This document shows positions 12,836 through 21,503 of a stretch of DNA of 37,967 nucleotides, in pieces. Positions within the stretch are counted from its first letter, which is position 1; the number at the start of each line of letters is the position of its first letter. Both the position numbers and the translations under genes were made by a program. The notes under the pieces are model-generated. The model was not told the DNA's origin. It saw only the letters and a program-made list of their open reading frames with translations, and did no database searches. This DNA is from a virus: IMG/VR virus record IMGVR_UViG_3300035661_000167, positions 1-37,967 of that record; one strand, 5' to 3'.

Positions 12836-14445
12836 TGCAGATACCGTTCATAGGTAGCGGCTATCAAGGCCGGTCTACAGATATAAATACGTCTAGGTCG
12901 GTGAATTGCTTCCTAGAACTGGGAGGTGACGCTGCTAAAACACCCGTAGCTCTTGTAGGTACGCCCGGTACATCCTTGTGGATCAGACTCGGAACTTCAC
13001 AGATACGAGCTATGTATGTGTACGGCGGATACTTATTTGTAGTAAGCGGCAACACTCTTTACAGAATCGACTCAAAGTTGGTATCTACTACAGTAGGCAC
13101 TATTAACACCACATCAGGCTTTGTTACATTTATTGACAACGGGATAGCGGCAAACGGTGTAGGTGGGAACCAGATGCTTATATTAGATGGCTCCTACGGG
13201 TACGTGTACGATTATCTGGCGAATACGATTGTAGTACATCCAAGCGCAAATTTCCCTCGACCTGCTGTAGCTGCGGCCTATATGGACGGGTACGTAATTG
13301 CTACTAGTGGTAATATGGGGATTACAGTGTCGGAGCTGTACGATCTCAGCACATTTAATGGCCTTGCGATAGCTGCGGCTATATCTTCCCCGGACAATAT
13401 AAAGAATCTGGTAAACCTCCATCAGCAGCTATTCATCATCAAGGAATACTCTACTGAGGTGTGGTACAATACAGGTACCGCCACTCAAGACGGATGTCCA
13501 TTTTCAAGAGTACCTGGTGCAGTAATAGATTATGGTACTGCAGCTACGCACTCCGTAACCAGAGGTAATAACGCCATTTACTTCTTGGCTAATCAGAGAA
13601 TCAGCGACGGGTCAGGGTCGTTATACGGGGTGGTCGAATTAAATAACTACACTCCTACCTTAGTGTCCCCTCCCCAGATTGTGTATCGTATTAACCAGAT
13701 GACTGATATAGCTAACGCGCAAGCCTATTTCTACGGGGACGAGGGCCATGCGTTCTATGTGCTAACTTTTCCTACGGATAACGTGACTTTGGTATATGAC
13801 ACTACTACGCAGCAGTGGCATGAGCGGTCCACCTACACGACTAAGAAGTACGTCACCTTCGATACCGACGGGTCGCCTAGTTACTCAGTGAGTGATATAC
13901 TTACTCAGAATAGGCACTTATCTAACTGCTATGCATTCTTCGCAGGTAAAAACTTGGTAGGTGACTATCGAACAGGTAATATCTACGAGATGTCCAGCCA
14001 CTACTACACCGATAATTCTGAGCCTATCGTTCTGGAGCGAGTATCCCCCATTATCTTTGATAATAGAGACAAAGAGAACGTATACATCAGCAGAATCATA
14101 GTAGATGGAGAGGAGGGAGTAGGGGATAGCTCCCTCTACCAGAGCCCTGTAGGTGTGGGGTACTTAGCTGACGGGTCGTATTATGCAGATGGTAGCATTT
14201 TTGCTGGTGCATTTGAGATGACTGATAGTGTCGGCTCCGCCCCTCAGATTGCCCTATCGTGGTCGGATGACTCAGGAAAAACATGGTCAAATGAGTATGA
14301 AAGCAGTATGGGACGGATAGGAGAGTATAAGTCCAGAGCGATCTGGCGCAGACTAGGGTTTGCCAAAGATAGAGTATTCAGGCTGCGTTGTTCAGCCCCA
14401 GTTAAGAAGATATTCACAGGGGCATATATCGAGGGTACGGTTTGA
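12835..14445 (+). CDS. Packaged-DNA stabilisation protein, P22 gp10-like
   Basis: A 536-residue tail-hub protein that plugs the portal after gp4. The N-terminus (QIPFIGSGYQGRSTDINTSR then VNCFLELGG) is a signature of the gp10 family, followed by repeated beta blades (YVYGGYLFVVSGNTLYRID, then VYDYLANTIVV), in line with a beta-propeller-like fold. P22 gp10 has 472 residues; the extra length lies in the C-terminal third. Start and stop overlap both neighbours (TAATG upstream, TGATG downstream), showing tight coupling in the head-to-tail module. Confidence 0.85.
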   Translation: MQIPFIGSGYQGRSTDINTSRSVNCFLELGGDAAKTPVALVGTPGTSLWIRLGTSQIRAMYVYGGYLFVVSGNTLYRIDSKLVSTTVGTINTTSGFVTFIDNGIAANGVGGNQMLILDGSYGYVYDYLANTIVVHPSANFPRPAVAAAYMDGYVIATSGNMGITVSELYDLSTFNGLAIAAAISSPDNIKNLVNLHQQLFIIKEYSTEVWYNTGTATQDGCPFSRVPGAVIDYGTAATHSVTRGNNAIYFLANQRISDGSGSLYGVVELNNYTPTLVSPPQIVYRINQMTDIANAQAYFYGDEGHAFYVLTFPTDNVTLVYDTTTQQWHERSTYTTKKYVTFDTDGSPSYSVSDILTQNRHLSNCYAFFAGKNLVGDYRTGNIYEMSSHYYTDNSEPIVLERVSPIIFDNRDKENVYISRIIVDGEEGVGDSSLYQSPVGVGYLADGSYYADGSIFAGAFEMTDSVGSAPQIALSWSDDSGKTWSNEYESSMGRIGEYKSRAIWRRLGFAKDRVFRLRCSAPVKKIFTGAYIEGTV

Positions 14446-15335
14446 TGGCTACAAGTCCTCCACCCTATAATACACCTATGTACCAGAACGGGTCTATGAC
14501 CCCAGCTTGGTTGTCGTGGTTTAACTCTGTAGCCGAAGGAGCGGCGGGAGGGTCCGTAGACGCGGCACAGGTAGTGCAGATAATGAGTGATACTCTACCA
14601 GCAGGAATCCTTGATTTCTCAGTACCGCCCATCCTTACAGGTTTTACTGTGTCAGATGGTTTTAATAGTATTTATTTGGAGTGGGATGCCCCACAATACA
14701 AATCATTTGATCATGTAGAAATATGGAGGTCTGTATCTGAGGACTTTACTTATGCCATCATGGCAGGCACCGCCATAGTCAACGTCTACGCAGATACTCC
14801 TCCAGCGTCAGTAGCAGCGCAGACATTCTATTACTGGGTACGAGCAGTAAGTAAGGCAGGGGTTAAAGGCCCGTATAATGCTGTACTTGGTACCGTGGGG
14901 CGCACATCGGTAGACCCCGAATATATCCTTGGGGTTCTATCGGAATCGCTGAGCGCAGTAAGCCCTACGTTTACTGGCCCTCAGTTGGTGTTTGAGACGC
15001 AGACCTTCGGCATAAGGTCTAAAGATGAACAAGGGGCGGATAAGTACCCATTCATAGTTGACGCTACTGAGGGGGTAGTAATTGACACCGCTATAATTAA
15101 GAATGCCTCCATTACGGATGCTAAGATAGGCTCACTTAAAGCCGACAAGATTCAGGCAGGTACTATTAGTGCCGCAGTGAGTATGACTTCGGCTACTATA
15201 ATCGGTGGTACTATTACTGGTGGTACAATCCGTACGAATGCAACTGGTGTTGGTGTCGTTACTATGGCTGATGACGTTATTACTGTTAAAGATCAGAATG
15301 GCACAATACGAGTTAAAATAGGTAAACTAAACTAA
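14445..15335 (+). CDS. Tail protein with fibronectin III and lambda J-like C-terminal module
   Basis: ATG 14445 overlaps the upstream stop (TGATG), giving 296 residues; an in-frame TTG one codon earlier is less likely. Residues about 65-140 look like a fibronectin type III domain (IYLEWDAPQYKSFDHVEIWR ... FYYWVRAVSKAGVKGPY). The remainder (VIDTAIIKNASITDAKIGSL, DKIQAGTISA, IIGGTITGGTIR) is the repetitive helix that follows such domains in the C-terminal part of lambda J-type central fibre proteins (DUF1983-like). It sits where P22 carries its tail needle gene 26, so it may be the cell-surface-contacting tip or needle of this phage. Confidence 0.7.
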   Translation: MATSPPPYNTPMYQNGSMTPAWLSWFNSVAEGAAGGSVDAAQVVQIMSDTLPAGILDFSVPPILTGFTVSDGFNSIYLEWDAPQYKSFDHVEIWRSVSEDFTYAIMAGTAIVNVYADTPPASVAAQTFYYWVRAVSKAGVKGPYNAVLGTVGRTSVDPEYILGVLSESLSAVSPTFTGPQLVFETQTFGIRSKDEQGADKYPFIVDATEGVVIDTAIIKNASITDAKIGSLKADKIQAGTISAAVSMTSATIIGGTITGGTIRTNATGVGVVTMADDVITVKDQNGTIRVKIGKLN

Positions 15336-15634
15336 TGTCTGATTATGGTATGCAGGTATTTAATGAATATGGACAATTAAGATTAAATATCTACGACCGA
15401 ACATTTAGGTTAGTTACACAATTTATTGCCCCTGCTGGATCATCTGGGTCAGTTAATGTGCCTGGGATTTCAACAAAATCACCGATTGCGTGTGCTGCGG
15501 TATACAATATATCGGAGTATGGGCTAGTCGTTAACTTTCCGCATGTTGTAAGTATATCGGGTGATTCTGTTTCATATTACCCCAGTGTTGCTGGGGCTGG
15601 ACCAAGCATAATTTGGGTGTATGCCACATCATGA
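15335..15634 (+). CDS. Small beta-rich tail tip protein (99 aa)
   Basis: Start overlaps the upstream stop (TAATG) and its stop overlaps the next start (ATGA). Begins MSDYGMQVFNEYGQLRLNIY. The product is a beta-rich domain with GlySer-rich loops, paralogous at its N-terminus to the next gene (both MSDYG followed by an EYGQ or IYGQ turn). This opening resembles small uncharacterised tail proteins of other phages that carry J-like tips. The DNA here is more AT-rich than neighbouring genes, suggesting an exchanged module. Confidence 0.65.
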   Translation: MSDYGMQVFNEYGQLRLNIYDRTFRLVTQFIAPAGSSGSVNVPGISTKSPIACAAVYNISEYGLVVNFPHVVSISGDSVSYYPSVAGAGPSIIWVYATS

Positions 15635-16332
15635 GTGATTATGGTTTTGAAATACAAAATATTTATGGTCAAATAATAGCTGATACTAACTACCCTGTGT
15701 ACAGTGTCCATTCATCAGGTACTATTAGTTTCCCTGGGTTTGTTCAATATCAACAAACTGTAATACCTTTGTCTATTGATCTATCCGATTTTCCAACACT
15801 TTTGGTGGAGTTACCGGCTGACGGCACACTTATAGCTTTTAGGGGTTTTAGAACAAGTGGAGCAACGGTAACAGCCGCTATTTTTCATGCTGTTTCAAGT
15901 GCCGCATTTAGTATCAACTATGTATTAGCGGTACCAGCTAATATTGCACCTATACAAGCGGGAGAATATGGTATTGCAGCATACGATAGTAACGGTAAGT
16001 TAACTTTTCACACAGGACAACGCTATGTGACAGTACGACAAATATCATCGGTTTCTATGAATAGTGTCGTATCACACCCAACACTAACGGGGACTCGTTA
16101 TGTTGGTATATCTGGCGCGATTGGTGTTAAACAAACGGGTATATATTATAAGCTTGATGAGTATGGACAACAGGTATGGTACGCCGGACAAGATCATCTA
16201 GCAGGTATCGGTAGTGCTTCACCAACAAGTATAAAGGTTGGTTGGAGTTTATTTTGTGATAACACCGTTAGTAGAGATTCATTTGAAGTATTTCCAACAT
16301 CAAACATACTAATATGTGAGCTTACCTCATGA
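15631..16332 (+). CDS. Beta-rich tail tip protein, paralogue of preceding gene (233 aa)
   Basis: I choose ATG 15631 (MSDYGFEIQNIYGQIIADT) because it overlaps the upstream stop as ATGA and aligns with the start of the preceding paralogue; an in-frame ATG at 15613 would add six residues. The protein is almost entirely beta, with a repeat of the theme (EYGIAAYDSNGKLTFHTG and DEYGQQVWYAGQ). No membrane or catalytic motif. AT-rich codon use sets it apart from the flanking virion genes. Probably an exposed tail-tip or receptor-contacting component. Confidence 0.65.
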   Translation: MSDYGFEIQNIYGQIIADTNYPVYSVHSSGTISFPGFVQYQQTVIPLSIDLSDFPTLLVELPADGTLIAFRGFRTSGATVTAAIFHAVSSAAFSINYVLAVPANIAPIQAGEYGIAAYDSNGKLTFHTGQRYVTVRQISSVSMNSVVSHPTLTGTRYVGISGAIGVKQTGIYYKLDEYGQQVWYAGQDHLAGIGSASPTSIKVGWSLFCDNTVSRDSFEVFPTSNILICELTS

Positions 16333-16787
16333 CTCTAGAAATTTTACATCCAAGACATTTACCAGATTTGTATGACGTAAGTAGCACGGTAGATTTCTGG
16401 GCTAATCGCGCTATCTCGGAGTTTATGGACGCCTTTTCTAAATATGACGGCTGGGCAATAGTAAAAGACAATAAGGCGGTAGGGTATATAGTTCTGTGCA
16501 ATCACACCCCGTATTTAGATATAATGATTCATTGCTCAGTGTTGCCGGAATATAAGTCCGTATGGTTTACCCGGAAGATTTACGCACAGGTGTTTAACCA
16601 CATATTCAGAACTTTGAATCTTCCGCGCTGCACAAGCTGGGCGGTAGTAGGCTCAGATGGTGATTCCTTCCTGCCGAGATTAGGTTTTCAGAAGGAAGGT
16701 ACTATTCGTAAGGGTATCTTTTTTAATGGGCAGTTTCACAATGTAAACACTTACAGTATGCTCCCAGAGGAACAGAGATGGAGATAG
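16329..16787 (+). CDS. GNAT-like / DUF2824-like protein in P22 gp14 position (152 aa)
   Basis: Starts inside the upstream stop (ATGA). It has the secondary structure and several hallmarks of an acetyltransferase fold: DGWAIVKDNKAVGYIVL strand pair, VLPEYKSVWFTRKIYAQVF where the acetyl-CoA loop and helix would be, and the late RLGFQKEGTIRKG motif. The usual R/Q-x-x-G-x-G/A phosphate loop is missing, so it may be catalytically dead. It occupies the place of P22 gene 14, between tail hub and ejection gene 7, and I recall the P22 protein being in the DUF2824 family of this kind. A structural or assembly role is more likely than chemistry. Confidence 0.6.
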   Translation: MTLEILHPRHLPDLYDVSSTVDFWANRAISEFMDAFSKYDGWAIVKDNKAVGYIVLCNHTPYLDIMIHCSVLPEYKSVWFTRKIYAQVFNHIFRTLNLPRCTSWAVVGSDGDSFLPRLGFQKEGTIRKGIFFNGQFHNVNTYSMLPEEQRWR

Positions 16788-16833
16788 TTGTAATTTCTAG
16801 CGTAATTAGTTATAGTAGCCGTGGAGGTGAGTT

Positions 16834-17709
16834 ATGGAAGCAGCGATAGGTGGAGCAGCATCATTAGCAGGGTCAATGATGGCAGCAGACGCGCAGAGAG
16901 AAGCAGCCGCCGCGCAAGAGCGTATAGCAGCCGAAAACCGCGCCTTGCAAGAGAAGATGTACAATGAGAACGTAGTTAGGGTCCGGCCGTGGACTACGGC
17001 AGGCCAGAATGCACTTGCGTCTCTAGGTGAGCAGCTACCGTATCTTACATCCAAATACGATATAGCTAAGTACCAAGCTAGTCCTGAGTACCAGAATACG
17101 TTGGCAGCTACAGACCGTAATGCTAAGGCACTACAGGCTCAAGCCTCTGCTTCAGGCATGTATGGGTCCGGTACTATGGCAAACCAGCTCCAGAATAACG
17201 CTGCGTATATAGCTAATCAAGGGTACCAGCAGGGGCTTCAGAATTACTGGGGGCAGAACCAGAGCATTTACAATATGCTTAATCAGCAGTCTCAGATGGG
17301 CCTCAACGCGGCCGGAACTCAAGGAGTATCCGGTCAGAACTACGCTAACGCTGTGACAAATATTGGCACTAATCTAGGCAATCAGCTAGGTACAGCAGCT
17401 ACTAACCAGGGTAACGCTTACACCAATATGGGTAATACTATAGCTTCACTCATGTCCAGTGTAGGTAAGTACAATGCTCAACAGAACCAAGCCAACCAGC
17501 CAACCACATGGGAGCAGGTATCTAATGCTTTCAGTGGAGCCAGTGACTGGCTATCAAACTTATGGGGCGGTGGCAATCAAGGCGGGTATAATTCCCCTAC
17601 TACGGACTACAGCAATTTGAATAGCCTAATGGCTCCGCAAGGAGCTGCGCTTGCTAACTACGGAGTCGGTGGTGGTAATATAGGCTCTCTGCTGTATGGA
17701 GGTTGGTAA
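16834..17709 (+). CDS. Ejection (DNA-transfer) protein, P22 gp7-like
   Basis: ATG behind GGAGGTG. 291 residues, opening with Ala/Gly-rich helices (GGAASLAGSMMAADAQREAA), a coiled region (ERIAAENRALQEKMY), and then a long Asn/Gln/Gly/Ala-rich body with QNY and NLGNQLG themes. P22 gp7 (about 229 residues) shows the same design and is expelled into the host with the DNA. The VRPWTTAGQNALASL and TLAATDRNAKALQAQASA blocks are familiar from this family. First of three ejection genes. The P22 protein is processed at its N-terminus; no cleavage site can be assigned here. Confidence 0.8.
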   Translation: MEAAIGGAASLAGSMMAADAQREAAAAQERIAAENRALQEKMYNENVVRVRPWTTAGQNALASLGEQLPYLTSKYDIAKYQASPEYQNTLAATDRNAKALQAQASASGMYGSGTMANQLQNNAAYIANQGYQQGLQNYWGQNQSIYNMLNQQSQMGLNAAGTQGVSGQNYANAVTNIGTNLGNQLGTAATNQGNAYTNMGNTIASLMSSVGKYNAQQNQANQPTTWEQVSNAFSGASDWLSNLWGGGNQGGYNSPTTDYSNLNSLMAPQGAALANYGVGGGNIGSLLYGGW

Positions 17710-19139
17710 TGGCTGATTTATCTAACTTCATGCCTGATATGCAGCTAATTCGTCAGAACCAGCTTAATTATGACGTTATGAAGCAGGCACAGGCAGAGCA
17801 GGAGCAGGCTAAACAGGGCTTCTCCGACGCATATAAGCAGAGGCTCAACGCCTTCTCTAAGCCGCAAGAGTCTCAGTTAGGCGAACTAGGGAAGAGGCTA
17901 ATCGGAGAGTCTGAGGGAGAACGTGCTTTAGCTCCTAGAGAGTCTTGGAAACCGCCAGCAGACGCGAGCTACGGGTATTTACAAGGCGCGGAACAAGCTA
18001 ATGCTCTGTTCCAGCAGCGTCAACTTGACTATCTTAACCGTTCAGTTATGCCTATCATAAAGATGGCTCATGACACCAATAATAACGAGATTAGAGATAA
18101 ACTTTTAGCTCAGTTGCCGCAGATGGAGAGCGACCCAGACGCACAGCTTGCAGTGTCATATCTCAAGTCTATCAAGAACGCTGACTTCTCCCACCCCGGC
18201 GAGACTCGCGGCATTACTGTAACCGCGGACAACATTGGCACCTTAGCTAAGGGCGACCCCGTCCAGATGGAGAAGCTGAAGCCTTACTTGGGCAAGACCG
18301 TTGATTACTCCGATCAAGGCGGGGTTATTTTCAAGATCGGGCCTTCGGTAGCATCCTCTAAAGCACCAAAAACTATAACTGTGCCAATAGATGAAAAAGG
18401 CACTATGGGTACCTTTGAGTACAAAGACGGCGACTGGGTAGAGATGGCGTCCGGTAAGAAAATGAGCGCGGGCGGAGCTGGTGGAGGTGGGGCGTTTAGA
18501 CCGTACACAGGAATGCCGGGGTATTTCTACAACACGCGGGTACCCGGCCTTTTCAAAGTGGACGAGAGCGGTAACTTCGAGCGCACTAATAAGACTACCG
18601 CCCCAGGTGATATTAGGCAGGAGATGATGGATTTCTCTTTTGCTAAGAACCCTAAGAATCGTGCCGCCTATGAAGTAGCCAAGTCTCTGCCTACGCTGAT
18701 AGACAAAGTTGTTGAGTCAGGCAAGAAACTAGATTACAGCGACGCGCAGTTCCTAGGTAAGGTAGAAAAGTGGAAGAATGGGCAGCTCAATGACCCGCAG
18801 TTTATAGATTACATGGTAAAGCGCAATGATGCGCTGTTGGAGCTAGTACAAGTTCTTCGTAACGGAGGCATAACTGACCAATCCCATCGAGCTGAACAGG
18901 AAATAAGTAATCCAACTATGTCCCCTAAAGCTCTGGAGGCTTGGGGTAATGCCCAGAAAGAGGCTCTGGCTGTTCGTACTGCTAGGTTTGCTCCTATCTT
19001 TGATAAAGAGCCAAAAGGCAATCAGAATAAGCCTAAGAACACAGAAAGATTATCTGCTACCATATCATACCTAAAGAAGAAGTTCCCCGGTAGGACTGAG
19101 GAAGAGTACCGTAAAGCTGCAGAAGCCTCGTTGAGATAG
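17709..19139 (+). CDS. Ejection (DNA-transfer) protein, P22 gp20-like
   Basis: ATG 17709 overlaps the upstream stop (TAATG); an in-frame TTG two codons earlier is unlikely. 476 residues, Gln-rich helical N-terminus (RQNQLNYDVMKQAQAEQEQA), beta-rich centre and helical C-terminus. The same length class as P22 gp20 (471) and same place in the gene order. No enzymatic motif is seen. Such proteins form the trans-envelope channel together with the gp7 and gp16 analogues. Confidence 0.75.
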   Translation: MADLSNFMPDMQLIRQNQLNYDVMKQAQAEQEQAKQGFSDAYKQRLNAFSKPQESQLGELGKRLIGESEGERALAPRESWKPPADASYGYLQGAEQANALFQQRQLDYLNRSVMPIIKMAHDTNNNEIRDKLLAQLPQMESDPDAQLAVSYLKSIKNADFSHPGETRGITVTADNIGTLAKGDPVQMEKLKPYLGKTVDYSDQGGVIFKIGPSVASSKAPKTITVPIDEKGTMGTFEYKDGDWVEMASGKKMSAGGAGGGGAFRPYTGMPGYFYNTRVPGLFKVDESGNFERTNKTTAPGDIRQEMMDFSFAKNPKNRAAYEVAKSLPTLIDKVVESGKKLDYSDAQFLGKVEKWKNGQLNDPQFIDYMVKRNDALLELVQVLRNGGITDQSHRAEQEISNPTMSPKALEAWGNAQKEALAVRTARFAPIFDKEPKGNQNKPKNTERLSATISYLKKKFPGRTEEEYRKAAEASLR

Positions 19140-19151
19140 GAGTATTTACTT

Positions 19152-21338
19152 ATGGATGATATGCTTGCAGCAGCTAGAAAATTCAATAAAACCTCCGCCA
19201 GTGTAGATAATACCGAATACTCAGACATGGAGGCGGCTGCTAGAGCCTTCAACAAAGGCGGAAAGCAGCGATATTCCATAACCTCCGAGGCTGGTTGGGG
19301 TGCATTGCCAGAATCTAAAGGCAAAGAGTCCATTAGCACTGTAGATACCCAGACAGGCAAGCGAGTCAAGGGTAAGAAGGTATTTAACCAGTTTATACCC
19401 GATACTGCTCATGTGCCGTTGTCTGAAGCTCCTGCGCCTAAAAAGACTACCCCCGGTTGGCAGGATGCTCTTGCGGCAGTGGGTGGCGGTATGTACGGGG
19501 CAGGTCTGGGACTTGCTCAGTTGGGTACAGAAGGGCTTAACAAGCTGACTATGGGCATGAATCCTACACTAAGTCGCGCCGTATCTAAGCTGCGAGAAGA
19601 GGAAGCCAGTAGGCGAGAGGCTATGAACGCTCTGGCCTCCGAGTATCAAGGTGAGGGATGGAAGAACCCTATCCGTAGGCTTGGGTTTGAAGGCGAGTTC
19701 CTTTCTTCTGCCGCATTTCCAGTTGGTAGGGTATCACAAGCCCCGTCATTGATCGGTAAAGTAGCAAGAAACGCTGCGGTAGGTGGAGCATTCGGAGCCA
19801 TCCAGCCTCTTGAGAAAGGCGAAAGCCGTGGCAAGTCAGCCGCTCAGGGGGCTGCTACAGGGGCTGTATTAACAACTGCACTAGCTGGAGTCGGAGGAGC
19901 CGCAAAAGCCGTTCCTAAGGTAGCTAAGGCTGCGTACCGGCGTGGGTCGGATGCGTTAGATCGGTATTTTGAGCGGCAGGTTAACCCGGAAGCGGCTAGG
20001 TTGTACTCAGGAGTTAACGGGGCTATCACTAAGAATGTCCGTAAGGTAGCACCTATGAGTGCGTCAGACATACCTAAGACCGTTAAAGCCCGTAATGAAT
20101 CAATAGCTAGAGATGTGGAAGCCATAAAGGACGTAGCTAAGCTCAGAGATGAGATTCAATTACCTGATGCTACAGGTAAAGCAGTAGCAGGGCAGTTACC
20201 AAAGACACATCAGCAGCTAACCGAGGCTTTGGACCAAGGCATGAAAAGAGTCATGGATTGGACTACTGAAGGGTTGAAAGCCGCAGGGTTGGAAGGTAAG
20301 CGCATCTCAGTGCAGCCAGTAGTACAGGAGCTGAAGCAAGTCACACTTGAAAACGGGTTTTCTCAGCGGCAGGTAGACCAAGCAGCAAAAATGATAAACG
20401 AGTTTGGTAAATTGGATGCAGGGTTTACACCTTCTGCGGCTGTAAAACGTATGGCGGGGCTTAACAACGACATTAAAGGTATATTTACAGGTAAAAACGT
20501 ATCGGGTGATTCACCTGAACTCTTAGCGCTGGCTGCTAACAAGCTGCGCCAGTCATTAAACAGCACTATGGATTCTCTGGACGCAGTGGGGCCACAGTTC
20601 TCTGACCTTAGACGCTCCTGGGGTAGGATGAGTTCTATGCAGGAACGAACGCTCCGCAGCTTGGAGCAGCAAGCTAACCGAGAAGCTAGAGGCGGGATGT
20701 CAGTGTTTGATATTCTATCTGCGGAGCAGATAATACAAGGTCTCGCCAAAGGTAGGCCGGAGAAAGTCGCTGAAGCCGCAGGATCGTTTGCTGTAGGTAG
20801 AGCATGGCGCTGGCTGAACTCTACAGACCGAGCCGTGAAAAATATGTTTAAGGCTGCTGACTACGCAGTAGGTAAAGAACGGCTTAAAGCACCTACGTTT
20901 GACATTAAGCCGCCAGAACCTATTGTGACTATACCAAGAACTCCTATTGGCAATTACGGCCCTGCGCCTGTAAGCAACGCAAGAGAGCGAGTACCTGTAG
21001 GTGATTATGGTCCTGCGCCTGTAAGCAACGTAAGAGAGCGAGTACCTGTAGGTGACTATGGTCCTGCGCCTGTAAGCAACGTAAGAGAGCGAGTACCTGT
21101 TAACTCAGCTACGTCACCGCCAGCGCAGAGAATTAGAGTACCTATTGGCAATTACGGGCCAAAAGAAGTCGCTCCTACGACCCCAGTATCAGCCCCGCCG
21201 AGATCAGGTCTCAATAAGGGCTTCGCCAAGGTTATGGACCAGATTGACCCAGATGGTATTTTAACTCCTGAAGAGGCTACCGCAGCACTTGAGTCAGTTG
21301 TGGAAAAGAAACGTAAAAAACTATATGGAGGTAAATAA
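19152..21338 (+). CDS. Ejection (DNA-transfer) protein, P22 gp16-like, with C-terminal repeats
   Basis: 728 residues, larger than P22 gp16 (609). The N-terminal 120 residues are charged and apparently disordered; a Gly/Ala-rich amphipathic zone follows (AAVGGGMYGAGLGLAQLG, GGAFGAIQPLEKGESRG, AATGAVLTTALAGVGGAA), suited to membrane insertion during ejection. A long helical domain comes next (DAVGPQFSDLRRSWGRMSSM). Near the C-terminus three tandem 17-residue units (PIGNYGPAPVSNARERV type, DNA 20943-21095) and a partial fourth form a Pro-rich linker. No transglycosylase motif is visible. Third of the ejection triad. Confidence 0.78.
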   Translation: MDDMLAAARKFNKTSASVDNTEYSDMEAAARAFNKGGKQRYSITSEAGWGALPESKGKESISTVDTQTGKRVKGKKVFNQFIPDTAHVPLSEAPAPKKTTPGWQDALAAVGGGMYGAGLGLAQLGTEGLNKLTMGMNPTLSRAVSKLREEEASRREAMNALASEYQGEGWKNPIRRLGFEGEFLSSAAFPVGRVSQAPSLIGKVARNAAVGGAFGAIQPLEKGESRGKSAAQGAATGAVLTTALAGVGGAAKAVPKVAKAAYRRGSDALDRYFERQVNPEAARLYSGVNGAITKNVRKVAPMSASDIPKTVKARNESIARDVEAIKDVAKLRDEIQLPDATGKAVAGQLPKTHQQLTEALDQGMKRVMDWTTEGLKAAGLEGKRISVQPVVQELKQVTLENGFSQRQVDQAAKMINEFGKLDAGFTPSAAVKRMAGLNNDIKGIFTGKNVSGDSPELLALAANKLRQSLNSTMDSLDAVGPQFSDLRRSWGRMSSMQERTLRSLEQQANREARGGMSVFDILSAEQIIQGLAKGRPEKVAEAAGSFAVGRAWRWLNSTDRAVKNMFKAADYAVGKERLKAPTFDIKPPEPIVTIPRTPIGNYGPAPVSNARERVPVGDYGPAPVSNVRERVPVGDYGPAPVSNVRERVPVNSATSPPAQRIRVPIGNYGPKEVAPTTPVSAPPRSGLNKGFAKVMDQIDPDGILTPEEATAALESVVEKKRKKLYGGK
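20943..21095 (+). repeat. Three 51-bp tandem repeats inside the gp16-like gene
   Basis: Units start at 20943, 20994 and 21045 and differ at few positions; units two and three are nearly identical. Each encodes P-(I/V)-G-(N/D)-YGPAPVSN-(A/V)-RERV. A diverged relative (PIGNYGPKEV) lies 50 bases after the array. In-frame repeats of this kind expand and contract by slippage and give a flexible linker. Confidence 0.85.
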
Positions 21339-21339
21339 C

Positions 21340-21489
21340 GTGCCATCACGCTCAACTAAACAGAAAAAATTCTTTGGAGCTGTAATGGGGTGCAAAAAGA
21401 CTGGTAAGTGTATCCCTGCTACTGCCAAAGCAGCAAAGTCTATGTCTAAGGGCCAAGTCAAAGATTTCTTGAAAATAAAGAAAAAGTAG
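21340..21489 (+). CDS. Small basic protein, MPSRSTKQKKFFGAV type (49 aa)
   Basis: I choose GTG 21340, eight bases after a perfect GGAGG; earlier in-frame ATG codons lie inside the upstream gene. The product reads MPSRSTKQKKFFGAVMGCKK and ends KGQVKDFLKIKKK. Short Lys-rich proteins that open with a Ser/Lys/Gln motif and FFGAV are found in many phage late regions (the family resembles DUF3008), function unknown. It bridges the ejection genes and the ATP-grasp gene. Confidence 0.7.
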   Translation: MPSRSTKQKKFFGAVMGCKKTGKCIPATAKAAKSMSKGQVKDFLKIKKK

Positions 21490-21503
21490 TTCATAATCCG
21501 AAC

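Noticed and set aside
19143-19151. TATTTACTT just before the gp16-like start, and AAAGTAAATA inside the portal gene near 7468
   Set aside because: Isolated single copies of a 9-10-bp word are expected by chance in 38 kb on two strands; unlike 2041-3583 there is no clustering.
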